Shown: piece by piece, positions 12,801-23,689 of the stretch
Layout: every line of letters starts with the position of its first letter
Numbering within the stretch: the stretch's first letter is position 1
Source: Pomphorhynchus laevis
Lineage: Eukaryota; Acanthocephala; Palaeacanthocephala; Echinorhynchida; Pomphorhynchidae
Direction of reading: 5' to 3'
Assembly: GCA_012934845.2 (NCBI GenBank)
Contig: WNNJ02001912.1
Location: 53,975 to 117,974 of the forward strand
DNA: 64,000 nucleotides
Notes under the pieces: generated by a model
Databases searched by the model: none
Seen by the model: the letters and a program-made list of their open reading frames with translations, nothing else
Told to the model about the DNA's origin: nothing
Program-made: the position numbers and the translations under genes

Positions 12801-15800
12801 CAGGCCATGATGCTTAGTTAGCAATAAGATCCGAATTTCTCATCATTCCAACGTCGGCTACGTGGTATGGACTTTAGTCACATCTCTATTTTAAAATTAT
12901 TTTGTTTATTTCAGTGGACTTGTAAGCGGCCTTTCTGCACGAGCCACTTTAAAAAATTAATAAATCATTATATTACTGATTTATAAAGTTTCTTCTTAAT
13001 ATTAAAACTTAGTGATTCATCGTCCATGTGGTATTGCTGCTTAAAATAATTTTGTTTTGAATTACCTCTTTTGCGTACGTCTCTATTCATTACATCAACC
13101 GCATGAATTCAATGTAATAAATTTCTGAAACCATATTTTCCAAGATGCATTTTAAGCATTCTTTCTTTATATTGAACACTGATGTGATCGGGGTATCACA
13201 GAATCGGTGCTGGTGATTCTTTGATGGATTATTTTATATATTTTATCAATTTTGCTAGATTACTCAAGGTGATTTCGCAGCAAAATTAGCTACAGTATTC
13301 ATTCCTTCCAACTGCATACACCTTGACTCACATATAACATATTTAAGCCTGGCATATTGGTATTGATTCGTCCGCTACTGCCGTGCAATGATACACCCGG
13401 ATTCTCTGTATATAATAACAATGAATTAAAGCAATAAAGAACGCAAAAATTATTCTCTAACAAAAACGAAGAGTCTAAATGTTAGATAATAAATTTAGCA
13501 TTATATATTGCTTTAATTCAATTTTACTAAATTTAATCGATTGGCAAGCATGATTAACCGTGATGGATTACCTTAAATTAAATACTATATATATTATATA
13601 GTAACATAGATTATATTTTAATTATATAATATTTTAATTATATATCACTGATGTGATCAGGAGATCGTAGAATCGGTGATAATGATACTTTGATTGATTT
13701 TTTCAATTATTTAATTAATTTTGATAAATCGTACGAGGTGATTTTGCAGAAGAAACCGGCTACGGTATCATCCTTAGTATAATATAATAGGTATCACCCA
13801 AAGTATAATTTCATGTCAGATTTGAGAAATAGTTTTGCGCTTTTCTTATTTTCACTGCATTTGTATTATAAATAATGTATTTATTGTTAAACTGCGACAA
13901 TAAAGGAATATATTGGGCATATAAGATTGTAAGTGACGGTATATTGCTTTGAGAAAACAAGTCATTTATATAGAGTAATATATATTTTATATTTTGGTAT
14001 ACTTTATCTAAGACATAAAGTCCTTTATGTCGTTTATAAGATTATCTTATATCTTATATAAGATACATCTTATTTATAATGCTAGATCGCACAAAGTGAT
14101 TTCGCAGCAGAAACCAGCTACGGTATCATTACTTCATTGCTTTCAAATCCATAAATCTTATAGAAGGTACATACACCTTCTTCATATTCAGAACTTAAAA
14201 GTTCTGAATATAATAAACTGATTACATTTCTATATTAAAGAAGCCTTTCTAAGGCAAAACGTTTGAAAAAGAGTTGCTTTCGCCGCTTTATTTCGTTAGT
14301 CCACAATATATAGCACTGTAAAACCGTCTATCATATACGTGATATTTGATTTTTACTAAAAATATGATGTTGTAGGCAATAAACTTCGCATGAAGTTTAC
14401 TATATCTGAATAGTAAAAATCAAAATGTATTTGATTTTTAAAAATAAATTCTTGATTTTATACATTTTTTGATTTTTAAAAATCAAAATGTATTTGATTT
14501 TTACTATTCAGATATTTTGATTTTTACTAATCACTATTCATGCGAAGTTTATTGCCTACCAAATCATATTTTTGATCTTCGTTTCAGATAAACATATTTT
14601 ATTGCCTACATCTACACAATGTAAGGCTAACATGTTTACGCGGTGCTTATACGTTTTTACATTTTTCTTGTTTTTTTTAACTTCATCAATTTCATTTTAA
14701 TATTATTTTTAGAATTTGTGCTTCATAAATAGCTATGTTTAACTGACTACATATAAACAGTGAAATTAGGGAAATAAAAAATATTTAATATATTTACATA
14801 TAATCTTTACTTGATTATGCAATAATGGCGATGCACTAAAATCATTTGTAAACGAAAACCTTTAAGTAGTCGCCATATAAATACAGTAGTTAAAATTGCT
14901 TAATCATGTCAAGACTCTTAATTATACCTGGGCAGAAAACAGTTTCTGATTCTAACGGTACATATTCTCGAATGTGAGGGAATATCCTAAAAGAAATTTT
15001 CAGTTAATATTTAAAAAATAACGTTACTAACCATGTTGCACTAGGCTTTAGCATTCTGCGATCAAAAACACGAACATATGGTCCAACAGATCCGACAGCC
15101 AGCAGCTCGTTTCTTACTGGATTAATCGCAATTGATTTGATTGGATTGTGACTACTGGCATACCAAAGGGGATAATATGTTAAATTAATGAGTATTCGAC
15201 CAGATTCTCGCTCGCGATAATCGTGTTCCCTAATTTTTTCATAAAAAACGTAACAAAGTAAAAAATAATTTTCCTCATTCAAAATTTTTTGAATTTAAAA
15301 TTTTAATAAAAATTTTAAAATTATTAGTATTTATTGGTATAAAGCAAACGCTGTGTAAATATTAAACAAAATTCGGAATTCACTAGTTAGATGTCAGAAA
15401 TACAGGAAAGCTTTTCTCTCTCATAATTTTACTGTAATGCTTTATTTTTCTAATAAAGATATTTTGTGGCACCTTTTATTCAATCATGAGTCCACAACTT
15501 GTCTTACACCACCGCTTCTTGAAGTGCTCATACTAAATGTATGAGCACTCTATTATCAATTGAGGTTATTCTAAAATTTTCCTACATTCATAGTATTCGT
15601 ATCCAGATTTTAAGCTTCTTGAATATTATGGAGCAAACATATTGAAACTACACAAATGCCAATAATAATTGATTAACACCTGTGTAGATTTATATATATG
15701 CTCTTGAAAATTCTTAAAATAATTACAATTTATTTAATAAAAATCATATCACAGATGATATATCCCTATATATATCATCAAACTAGACAGAGATTAGAAA

Positions 15801-18800
15801 ACGTATCTCACAACATAAATATAAATTAAACGTGTTGATATGATGGGTGCTTTAACACAATATGTACTAAATTTAGAACATAACGTTAATTTTGATAAGG
15901 CCTATATCCTATCGTATGAAAATGATTACACTTCACGTATTATACAGGATACTTGTTTTATTAAAATGAATGACCTGATGTCTATTAAACTTACATTAGC
16001 ATTTATGGAAGGTCTAAAATGCATGAACATATACATAACAAACATTTTTATTGAATGGAACCAAAGAAACGACAACTTATTCAATAAAAAATTTCAGTTC
16101 AATATTTCAATAGCTGCTGCTATCATCAGGAACTGCTGTTTCACAAGACAAATGATGGTAATGCGGCTGAACTTAATAAATTATATTTGTTTGATTTCTT
16201 TCAGCTTTATTTAGTGGATTAGCATCTTGTTTATTTTTATTCTGTGGCTTGAATTTTATTTTACTTTGTTGAATTTTTATTTTACTTTGTGAAAATATGC
16301 TTGTACAATAAATTTGATTATACAGGTCTTTTTCATTAAAGTTATACTTTAATGTTGTAGATAAAACTTTAATATAAGAAATTTTTGCGTATTGTGAAAC
16401 AGCAGTTCTAGAAGCAGCTATTATAATATTGGAATGAACCATTTATCGAATAAATTGTCGTTTCTTTGGTTCCATTCTATAAATAAGTTTTTTTCATGTG
16501 GATGTTATGTATTATAGACTTTCATAAATGTTAATGTAAAAATATTTATAAACAGCGAATTGACCGTTATTATTTCTTCAAATTTCACTTATAGATTAAT
16601 GAAGCGTTTGGACCAAGAAATAAAAAATATTATTGCTGAGTAGAATAGATTACCAGACTGTACCATCCTCAGAACCAGACCATACCGAAAATGGCGATTC
16701 CTCAGCAACAGCTAATTGTTTAATTCTGTTTGACGGGCCGTACAGAGTAGCAACGCTGTTGGGGTAAGATACATCATTGACGCAAATCTTACCATCAGCC
16801 GCTCCGGAAAGTATCTTTCTACAGTCTGTCTGAGGAGCAACCTAAAATTTATACAAGCTATCATAAAATAAGTAATTTACACTTTATAATTTAATTTAAA
16901 ATATAGTTATTTAGATGTCCTTTGAAAATTGTTTAAATGGTTGTAAACTAACTTAAATAACTATTTGTTTGTTCAAAAGACAACTTGTTTATGGTTAAAT
17001 ATAATTAATTTATAAATAAATAATTTATTTATTGTTAATTTTAAATAATGTTAATAAAATTAATTTAATTTATTTAATTTTTAATAAAATTAAATAAAAA
17101 AGGATCAAGTTATTTTTAAAATTTTAATATTTTTTAAAATCGACAGTTACGTTAAAATCAATATAAAATATAATTAACGGAACGATAAATATTAATCGTT
17201 CCTTATCAATAGTGAACATTTGGTCACTAATAAAAAATTTATTTATTGTTAAATAAATTATAAACGATTAAAATAAACCAGAACATTTGGTTACGTACGA
17301 GTCGTATATTGACAAGTTAACTGCAGTTTTGATTCGCAAATTAAAACACGTGATCTTTAAGTATCAATGACGCTATGACTTTTTTACATTGAAAATAGTG
17401 AGTGTGAACAAACTTTAATTTATGAAAACATTGTGAATGTATGATTCGTTGGAATTTTGCTATAATTTGTGATTTTTGTACGAAAATCACAAATTATTAT
17501 CACAAACGACTTTTTTCTTAAATGATATAAATAAAAAAATACAAAAATACTGAATAAACGTTAAGAATAATATTATAATATTATAATATTGAAATTTTGA
17601 AACATGATAAATCAACACTAATCAACAAAAACAAAATATACAATTTGTTTAAACCCTATGTAGAACAAATTATACGTTTTGTTTCCGATGATGTAGGAGC
17701 AGTTAGAAAAATGCAAAAGTAAATTAGTGTTGATCGTTCTAAGCTTCGAAAATTTAAATTAAAAATGGATCAAGAATAGTTATTTTTAAAATTGACAGTT
17801 ACATTAAAATCAATATAATAATATAATTAAAATAATATCAGAACAAAGCTGAACAAAAAACCATAAATTAAAAATAAATATATTTAATTTAATATATAAA
17901 TCGATTGTTCCCACATTGATTTATCTGTTACAAACTAAAGGATCTAGTGAAGTTTATATATTTATTGCAAAGTCAAATTTTCATTAGCTAAGTGCTATCA
18001 TCATCAAGACAAACACAACAAAATACAATAAAGGTGTTCAAAAGTTGATGGTTGTATGATTACCATAGCGCAACAGTTCAAATGACTAGAAGTGCTTCTA
18101 TTTTTGTTAAAAATACAATGTACAATGAATGACAAAAATGAACAACACAATAAAATTAATAAAAAATAAATTAATTATAAATTGATTATAAAGAAAACAT
18201 TATATAATATACAAGAAGAATAAATTAGGCAAAACGATAAACTACAATTCTAAAATATTTGATTATCGGATTTATTATTAAGCATCGATAATGTTTTTAC
18301 TTTTATGCATAAAAATTCTTCTTGTATTTTTTTCTATCGTCCACTGCAATCACTTTACTTTTATTGAACCATATTTTATGATCATTGTGCAGGCAAAACC
18401 CTATTTTATGATCATGATTAAAAATGATCTATAACAGCCCCTGATCAAATTCATTTTAAACATAATATTTGTGTTGACTAATACATTTTGATAAACCTTA
18501 TTCGATTGACCTATATACACCCTATCACAATCATCACTGTATATCTGATTTACAATACTAACCTGCAGAGTTTATATTGATAAACCTTGCCCTGAATGAC
18601 CTATATACACCATATCACGATCCTCACAAGTTATTTGATATACAATACTATCTCTATTGTAATGCAGTTTGAAATTAAATATATTTTTAATTTTTGTCAT
18701 TTTTCTTTTATGGACAACTGTCTTTTGTGCTATTTTTAGAACATTATTTTATGCTCAACTATTTTGCTGTTCCACTTATCATCAGACTATACACATATAA

Positions 18801-21800
18801 TTTGTGCCTAATTGTGGTCCTATCAATCTATACCTAGCAGTATATTTTTTGAAATAAGACTTTCTAATTGTACAACTACGATGATATCCACTACATAAAA
18901 GACTCATGAATTATAACATCTCTTTTCTCTTTTATATAAGTACTAGAACATATCGCCTCGGCTCTTAGCAAACATGATAAGCCTAAGAGATTTTCAACTT
19001 TTTGGGAATGCTATTTTCCCAGTCTACAATATTTGGATACTTGTTAATTTTTTGGGAAACGTTGATCTCCACTAGAGATCAACTTTAATTAGAGATCTCA
19101 GTATATTTACATCAAGGAAGGATAGCAGATCATATTTTTTTCGTTGTTAAAGTCCATTGAATATTCTTATCTGCGTTATTTAGCCTATTCAAGATAAAAT
19201 CCGGGTCAAATTGTTTCTTTATAAGTATAAATATGTCATCTACATACCAACAACATATGTGAATTTCATTCGTATATTTTAAATGTATCAATTCGCATTT
19301 ACTCATTTTAGCTCTGTAAGTATTGAAGCAAGAGGATTACCCCTAAATAAACAATCAATTTACTCCTACATTTCATTTTCAAAAAGAAATTAATGTTGGG
19401 TGTACATAATTTGAGCACGGTAATACAGTCCCCAACAACCGAATGGTTCCCGAACTATCTCGATCCAAGAGTAATTCTGATGCTTAACAGTATAGCCTTC
19501 ATCCAACAACGGGACATTATATACGAAAAGGCACTATCACATATGAATAGGTACCATTAAATATTTATTTTATTAAATATGAATAGATACTGTAGCTTGC
19601 ATTGATTGATCTTGCAGAACTTACGGGTTTATGGATTTCGGTAATATATATAAAATAACTTTTTTGGCTTGCATATTCAAAAGTTTAAATTTCGAAAAAG
19701 TTTTTATTCATTTAAACAGAGTTTGCTGTTAAGTTAAGGTCCCTTAACTTAACAGATTTTTAAAGTTCTGCTTGTTAATAGTTAAACAATAAACGATAAA
19801 CATTCAAAATGATGAATCAAATGCATTTGAAAATTTATAAAAATCCTAATGTTTCTTGAAGCTTTTGTTGTGACGGTCCTGTAGATCTTAACATATATTA
19901 TACAACAGTACAATATATAGTCGAGATTTGTAAAATATCAAAGGTATTAAAATTGTTTAAATTCTTTACAGACGAATTTAAAAGAATTGTTTATGAACGT
20001 TTCGACTCATTCAAGTATTCATCAGAATATTTATTTTTCATCTAAGACGTAAAACAGAGTGAAAAATAAAATATCCTGATTTGAAAGAGTCAAAACGAAA
20101 ATAAATAAAATTTCGTTTCTAATTTGTCGGTTATGAATGCAGGCAATTTATATATTGTAATCAAACAAATATTCAAAATATTCATTGAACTCAAAATTGT
20201 AAGCAATATGTTTTGTAATAACTAATTGAGTGATGATAATGTGAACGAATACATAATTCACGTAGGAGATCGATAAAATAGTGGGGAAATCTTTCTAATT
20301 TATTTAAGAAAGAATGAAACAGAATTCAAGTAATGGTTAAACAAAGCAAAATTTCACAAAATGTCAAAACAAAGATTCACCTTTACTGAAAATATGTTTC
20401 CTGTGTGATAAGTCAAGATAGACTGATTTATTGAAGCATCGCTAACATTCCAAACGATTACTCGTTGATCGTCAGATCCGCTGTAAAGGATCCTATAAAA
20501 TTCTATATCATTATAAAAACGAGTTGACGGCACATATTTAGTAGCAATAAAATTTATTTAAAAATTCTTTTAAATGAGATTAAAATTATCGTTTTCTGAG
20601 TGTCGACGTTTATGAAATTTTACGATGATTAAATTCTTCTTTAATAAAAAGACCGTTCAATAAAATCCTTGCCAAAACTTTAATTAAAATTGTTTGCTTA
20701 ATGTTACCATAAAAGAACACATTATACATATCGTTGATTTCTCATATAATGTAAAAATTATTTAGTTCAAAACAATCTTAACCATCGAATCAATACCGGC
20801 TATATATAATGTATAAGCTAATTCAGTTCATTACTTTATTTATATTTTATTTTGCATAAAAACTTTGCAAATAATATAATCCTATAAAATACAAGGTAAA
20901 AATTTAGCTTAACTAAATAGAAATGATATCGAACAAGAAAGGTAGAGATCGATTAGAGTTACCAGCTTTTAAATATATCCATTTAAATATATCAATTGAT
21001 CTATTAAATATATCAATTTAATATATTTAAATAATATATTATATCATTTAAATATACTATTCAAATAAATTTAAATATATTTAAATATATAATTTAAATA
21101 TATATATTTAAATATATTATATATTAAACGTATTAATATCTGGCAGATATTTCCGCTTAAAGAAACGATAACATCAATGTATCCAACGAAATACGTGATA
21201 TTGCAACGATTATTTTTATTGAAAGATTCTTACTAAAATTCAATCCCTGAGTCAATGATTTGATCAAAATTATTTGATTTTGTATCATTTCCTAATTTCT
21301 TAAATTTTAAATGATTTAAAAAAGGTATCATTTGTCTAGTTGCGAAAAAACTTTTCATTATTACAAAATCATTTACTAAGAAGAATATAAATAAAATGTT
21401 TTACACTTTATAAAGTAAAAAAGATCTATCACTTTCGAAGTTCAGTGATTTTAAACGATTTTCAAATGTCTCGTTTGTCTAGTTGCAAAAAAAAACTTTT
21501 TCTTCAAACAAATAACTACCAAGATGAAAAATTCGCTACTTTTAATGATAAGTGAAATTCTCTATAATATTTTATCTAATTCTTGAATTTTATCAATTAA
21601 TAATTTAATAATTCTTATATTTTGATAAAATATTTTCTTAGAGTTAAAATAAGGAATTTCACGTTTACAGATAGTATTTTTGTTGAACTAGAATTTAACT
21701 TTTTTCTTATAACGCTAGATTCAACAACCGAGATGGGATTTTAACGATTCATTTAATAACCTTTCATTCAATGATAATCTTTCACTTTATCTAACGCTAT

Positions 21801-22101
21801 GATAACAATATTTTTCAGTAACTATTTTAATTTAAAAATTCATTATAAAAAATAAAAAAATTTAAATTATAAAATGCGTTATTTTATTAATAAAATTTAA
21901 TGAAATTAAATTTTAATTTAATTTCTTTAATTGTGAAATTATAAACCTTCATAAATTTCATAAAATTTAAAATGTTTTATTTAATTGTGGAATTGTTACC
22001 TGCCGGTTTGATCCCATTCTATACAGTTAATACATCCACGATGACCCTTGTATCGATAGAGAGACACAGGGTCAGGTTTACCAAAATGATAAGCAAAATA
22101 C
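6514..22101 (-). CDS. WDTC1: WDTC1 orthologue (WD40 and TPR protein), eight exons seen
   Basis: Orthologue of WDTC1/Drosophila adipose, known as a WD40-TPR substrate receptor of CUL4-DDB1 ubiquitin ligases that restrains fat accumulation. Exons in transcript order: 22000-22101, 20381-20492, 16654-16841, 15032-15229, 14928-14986, 12351-12542, 10040-10645, 6514-6812. Order and signatures match the vertebrate protein: GHRGCINCIEW, SGSDDQRVIVW, TGNIFSVK, LSGAADGKICV, LAVGSVGPYVRVFDRRM, LLVNIGGDHIYLFDL, TPRs with NRAAAYIKRSWKGD, then RFIGHCNTTTDIKDVTF, AAGSDDGCLFIWERDTTN and ATSGIDSVVRLW. Splice phases agree at every junction except between the sixth and seventh exons, where a small exon must be missing. 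The start codon exon upstream of 22101 was not found. The last exon either splices at 6514 or stops at 6497. Introns hold Penelope, W and palindromic repeats. Confidence 0.93.
6830..7670. other. AT-rich WDTC1 intron sequence
   Basis: Part of the last WDTC1 intron. No gene or recognised repeat. Short self-complementary words around 'gatcgcaatcgtgcgatc' at about 7168-7185. Confidence 0.5.
7675..8335 (-). repeat. Cluster of U repeat ends, reversed
   Basis: Four reversed terminal motifs of the form CTAACTGAGTCTACG lie at about 7677 (partial), 7798, 7951 and 8167. Each is followed by the AT-rich arm of U and cut short except the last (8165-8335), which carries the arm 'aaacaaaacataata'. Successive insertion or tandem end-duplication could make such a ladder. 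Confidence 0.65.
8465..8545. repeat. Short 20-bp tandem repeat
   Basis: Two to three imperfect copies of 'cgttttgatacaatcaat' in a row between two U copies. No coding role seen. Confidence 0.5.
8765..9200 (-). repeat. U repeat, near full-length, reversed
   Basis: Reverse-strand counterpart of 590-990: terminal motif at about 8766-8790, GC-rich core at 8965-9045, then the left AT-rich arm. Lies in the last WDTC1 intron, which runs from 6813 to 10039. Confidence 0.7.
9640..9790 (-). repeat. Degenerate U fragment
   Basis: Holds a decayed version of the core ('taatgttatcaggtttcg' type words near 9760-9780) and the adjoining arm. The remainder up to 10035 is AT-rich intron with no other feature. 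Confidence 0.4.
10040..10645 (-). CDS. WDTC1: WDTC1 exon: TPR region
   Basis: About 201 codons. It encodes the TPR block (ANQHFNIAQYSEAITEYNQA, SNRAAAYIKRSWKGDIYQAL, RDCQQALQINAECY, KCLYELKWIDEARLSIDTF) and then YAKRFIGHCNTTTDIKDVTF, the hallmark link between TPRs and the last WD40 repeats. The acceptor is probably TTTTACTAG at 10646-10647, the donor GA|GTGAGT. In WDTC1 the TPRs are thought to serve protein interaction between the two WD40 halves. Confidence 0.9.
10646..12350. other. WDTC1 intron with a possible missed micro-exon
   Basis: The flanking exons need a linking exon that enters with phase 1 and leaves with phase 2. A good donor (ATAAG|GTAAGC on the minus strand) lies at 11424-11425. 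A 22-nt exon ending there and starting after CGCAAG would fit the phases, adding about EEKQIAI. This is only a phase argument. No repeat family was recognised. Confidence 0.35.
12351..12542 (-). CDS. WDTC1: WDTC1 exon: WD40
   Basis: Encodes HLSFTPPSSRSAVNICVSRI, then AYGGDGRDLLVNIGGDHIYL and FDLYSERCSA. Clear match to ATYVTFSPNGTELLVNMGGEQVYLFDL. Donor AAAG|GTAGAT leaves one base of a codon, which does not fit the next recognised exon. Confidence 0.9.
13178..13335 (+). repeat. W repeat fragment
   Basis: Diverged copy of part of the ~440-bp unit arrayed at 61.9-64 kb. Shared words include 'ggtgattctttgatggatt', 'ggtgatttcgcagc' and 'cagctacagtattcattccttcc'-like text. It begins with a nested hairpin: CACTGAT..ATCGGTG enclosing GTGAT..ATCAC. 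Confidence 0.65.
13648..13775 (+). repeat. W repeat fragment
   Basis: Second diverged copy, with the same outer hairpin arms CACTGAT/ATCGGTG and a different inner pairing (TGATC/GATCG), followed by 'aggtgattttgcag' and 'accggctacggtatcat'. Confidence 0.65.
14080..14170 (+). repeat. W repeat fragment
   Basis: Short third copy ('gctagatcgcacaaagtgat', 'accagctacggtatcatta') without the hairpin. Confidence 0.55.
14358..14572. repeat. Long palindrome (~215 bp)
   Basis: The outer arms are aaatatgatgttgtaggcaa..aacttcgcatgaa (14358-14395) against the complementary catgcgaagtttattgccta..aatcatattt (14539-14572). The inner arms built on TAGTAAAAATCAAAATGTAT are complementary to ATACATTTTGATTTTTACTA-type text. 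The whole would fold into one hairpin. It is probably a foldback/MITE-like element in a WDTC1 intron. Confidence 0.7.
14928..14986 (-). CDS. WDTC1: WDTC1 exon: short linker exon
   Basis: 59 nt encoding IFPHIREYVPLESETVFCP, joining codons TG|G before and G|GT after. Corresponds to the linker before YVAGHLPVK in the human protein. Confidence 0.85.
15032..15229 (-). CDS. WDTC1: WDTC1 exon: WD40
   Basis: Encodes EHDYRERESGRILINLTYYP through AINPVRNELLAVGSVGPYVR and VFDRRMLKPSAT, matching human REN...VLIDLTEY...NPQDNNCLAVGASGPFVRLYDIRM. Acceptor ATTAG|G, donor CATG|GTTAGT. Confidence 0.92.
15840..16010 (+). mobile_element. Penelope-like element, C-terminal fragment
   Basis: Encodes HNVNFDKAYILSYENDYTSR followed by IIQDTCFIKMND. 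This resembles the extreme C-terminus of many Penelope-type proteins, after the GIY-YIG domain (H-x-NF....IL..E..Y..R..E..FI). No RT lies upstream, so it is a short relic in a WDTC1 intron, antisense to the gene. Confidence 0.6.
16050..16492. repeat. Inverted repeat pair
   Basis: About 95 bp at 16050-16145 recurs inverted at about 16395-16492 with modest divergence. Shared words are accaaagaaacgacaa / ttgtcgtttctttggt and aactgctgtttcaca / gtgaaacagcagtt. The arms enclose about 250 bp of AT-rich DNA. It adjoins the Penelope C-terminal fragment and may be part of it. Confidence 0.65.
16654..16841 (-). CDS. WDTC1: WDTC1 exon: WD40
   Basis: Encodes VAPQTDCRKILSGAADGKIC through VWSGSEDGTVW, matching the human ITGAADSKVHVHD...FWSAAEDGLIRQYD region. 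Acceptor TTTTAG|GTT, donor TCTG|GTAATC. Confidence 0.9.
16845..18250. other. WDTC1 intron, no feature seen
   Basis: AT-rich intron sequence without recognisable coding or repeat structure, apart from simple A/T runs. Confidence 0.5.
18280..20105 (-). mobile_element. Penelope-like element with RT and GIY-YIG remains
   Basis: On the minus strand, 19390-19130 reads FRGNPLASILTEL and WYVDDIFILIKK..FDPDFILNRL, the Penelope RT palm. Downstream at about 18665-18500 two tandem copies of a GIY-YIG endonuclease start are visible (YQITCEDRDMVYIG and a similar SDDCDRVYIG). Penelope elements are known to pair RT with GIY-YIG and to carry hammerhead motifs near their ends. At 19998-20025 the minus strand has CTGATGA and CGAAACG separated by 14 nt, with an inverted, decayed partner up to 20100. 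The element is broken by several interruptions. It lies sense to WDTC1 in an intron and belongs to a different lineage from the element at 60 kb. Confidence 0.75.
20381..20492 (-). CDS. WDTC1: WDTC1 exon: WD40
   Basis: Encodes ILYSGSDDQRVIVWNV...HTGNIFSVK, the counterpart of LLASGSDDQHTIVW...TANIFSVK. Acceptor TTATAG|G, donor AAAG|GTGAAT. Reading phase joins both neighbours. Confidence 0.9.
20495..21995. other. WDTC1 intron, AT-rich
   Basis: Very AT-rich, with runs of 'atatatttaaat' around 20960-21125. No gene or named repeat. Confidence 0.5.
22000..22101 (-). CDS. WDTC1: WDTC1 exon: first WD40 blade start
   Basis: Encodes YFAYHFGKPDPVSLYRYKGH then RGCINCIEWDQTG, matching the GHSGCVNCLEWNEKG region of vertebrate WDTC1. 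Acceptor AAAG at the right end, donor CAG|GTAACA at the left. It enters with one base of a split codon and leaves with two. An in-frame stop lies just upstream, so the start codon is in an earlier exon. Confidence 0.85.
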
Positions 22102-22663
22102 CTTTAATTCTTGCCAAAGCCCCAATCTGTTTATTGACGAAGGTGTAAACTTGAAATCGCGTTTTAATAGCAGTGATCGATATCTCTAAAACTTGAGTAT
22201 TTGAAAACACCAATCATCTTACAACGAACTTACGTTTTCCTCGCGCTGTATAGTACCAGAGAGTATATTCATTAATAATATTGAAAATTAATTCGAAACA
22301 TTTCTTAAAGACAATTTTGATATAATGAAAATTATTGAAAAAATAGACGCGCGATATTATTACAACGTATTTTTAACTTCTATAACTTTTTGATATTTGC
22401 AAAATTAAAATATTTAAGTAATTTATCCGATCAGTCCAAAGCCGAGATAAATGTGGATTAAAATAAACATGATGCAGTTAGCATAACAAGGCTCATGTCA
22501 TAATGGTAAGCTTTAGATGAAACACTAGCTGCTTCGATATTTACGCTATAATGTACAATACTTTAGCTACATTTAGCAAGCTTGTGAGATGATTAGCAGG
22601 TAGTAAGTTTGTGCGAAACATTAACCACGTGCATATCAAATCGTGTGTGTGGTAAGCAATACA

Positions 22664-23175
22664 TTTATATATAATATTAATACATTAGTATTATAATGCT
22701 ATTTCCACGATGAAAATATTCGTTTGCAAAAAACATTTTAAATTTAAACATGACAGTTTTAAAACATAATTATTAATTAATTAAATTTTTATTATTTATT
22801 TTAACAAGACATTTCATACAACGACATTGTCAGCTCAATGCGCTCAATGATTGGAATAAAATTGGCTAAAGCTGTGTCAATGTGCGTAGGGCTGCGAGAT
22901 CGACGTTAATCAGACCGTTGCTAATCGGGGTTATTGATAACCCTAATTCCTCAGGCAACCTGATGCAAACAGCAGTCTCAATTCCAATGTGAACATTGCA
23001 TTTTAAATATAATTTACAAGGTAAGGGCCCACTTGAGGGTAACCAATTCTTTGTATGTTGTTAATAAAGTATCTTCTGTTAAAAAACAAGACATTTTATA
23101 TATAATATTAATATATATTGTTACATTAGTATTATAATGCTATTTCCACGATGCAAATATTCGTTTGCAACATCA
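22664..23175. repeat. Direct repeat pair flanking a GC-richer segment
   Basis: The text 'attagtattataatgctatt' with 'tccacgatg.aaatattcgtttgca' occurs at 22681-22730 and at 23123-23172. Between them, about 22830-23000 is clearly less AT-rich than its surroundings and may be a separate insertion. The family was not recognised. No gene is seen from 22105 to 23690. Confidence 0.55.
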
Positions 23176-23689
23176 TCCGTTGTTTATCATCCGTTGACCA
23201 AAATAACTGCTATGAGCAGAAATCATTCTTTAATTACCAAACGATAAAATAAGATGGATGTGTTTAAACCGAAAGGCTTATTAAATCTGGTACAATAAAG
23301 GTCGGAAATTTTTCGTAATTTGGGGTTCTAGGACAAAATACTCTAATGCTGACAGTTGCAGATATTGATACGGTCGTTTAAATACGTAAACATATTTATA
23401 ATCTATAAATAGTGTACAAGCTAACAATATTTGAAATTGCTAGTGGATGAGCTAGATGTTGATGCAATGTTTTAACCAATAAAAAATGAATGGTCTAGAC
23501 TTTGTGGTGATAAATTAGTTGATTAGATACCCAGTTTATTTTAAAGGTGACTTGTTTTAAATATTTGTTTAATACCCCAAACATTATATCGTACTGCTAT
23601 ATTATGGTGCTGTTTCAGAACCATACATTACTCGGAAACTTGGGTAATAATCCGTGATATTTCACACAGCATTATGGTCCAGAATGAGC

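Noticed and set aside
22019-22213. 64-codon minus ORF with a hydrophobic stretch
   Set aside because: It runs in a different frame from the WDTC1 exon 22000-22101, whose WD40 match is clear.
22250-22310. WDTC1 start exon ending at a good donor (AAAAC|GTAAGT, minus strand)
   Set aside because: The ATG frame leaves phase 0, which would put a stop in the next exon; the phase that fits has a stop just upstream and no long open frame.
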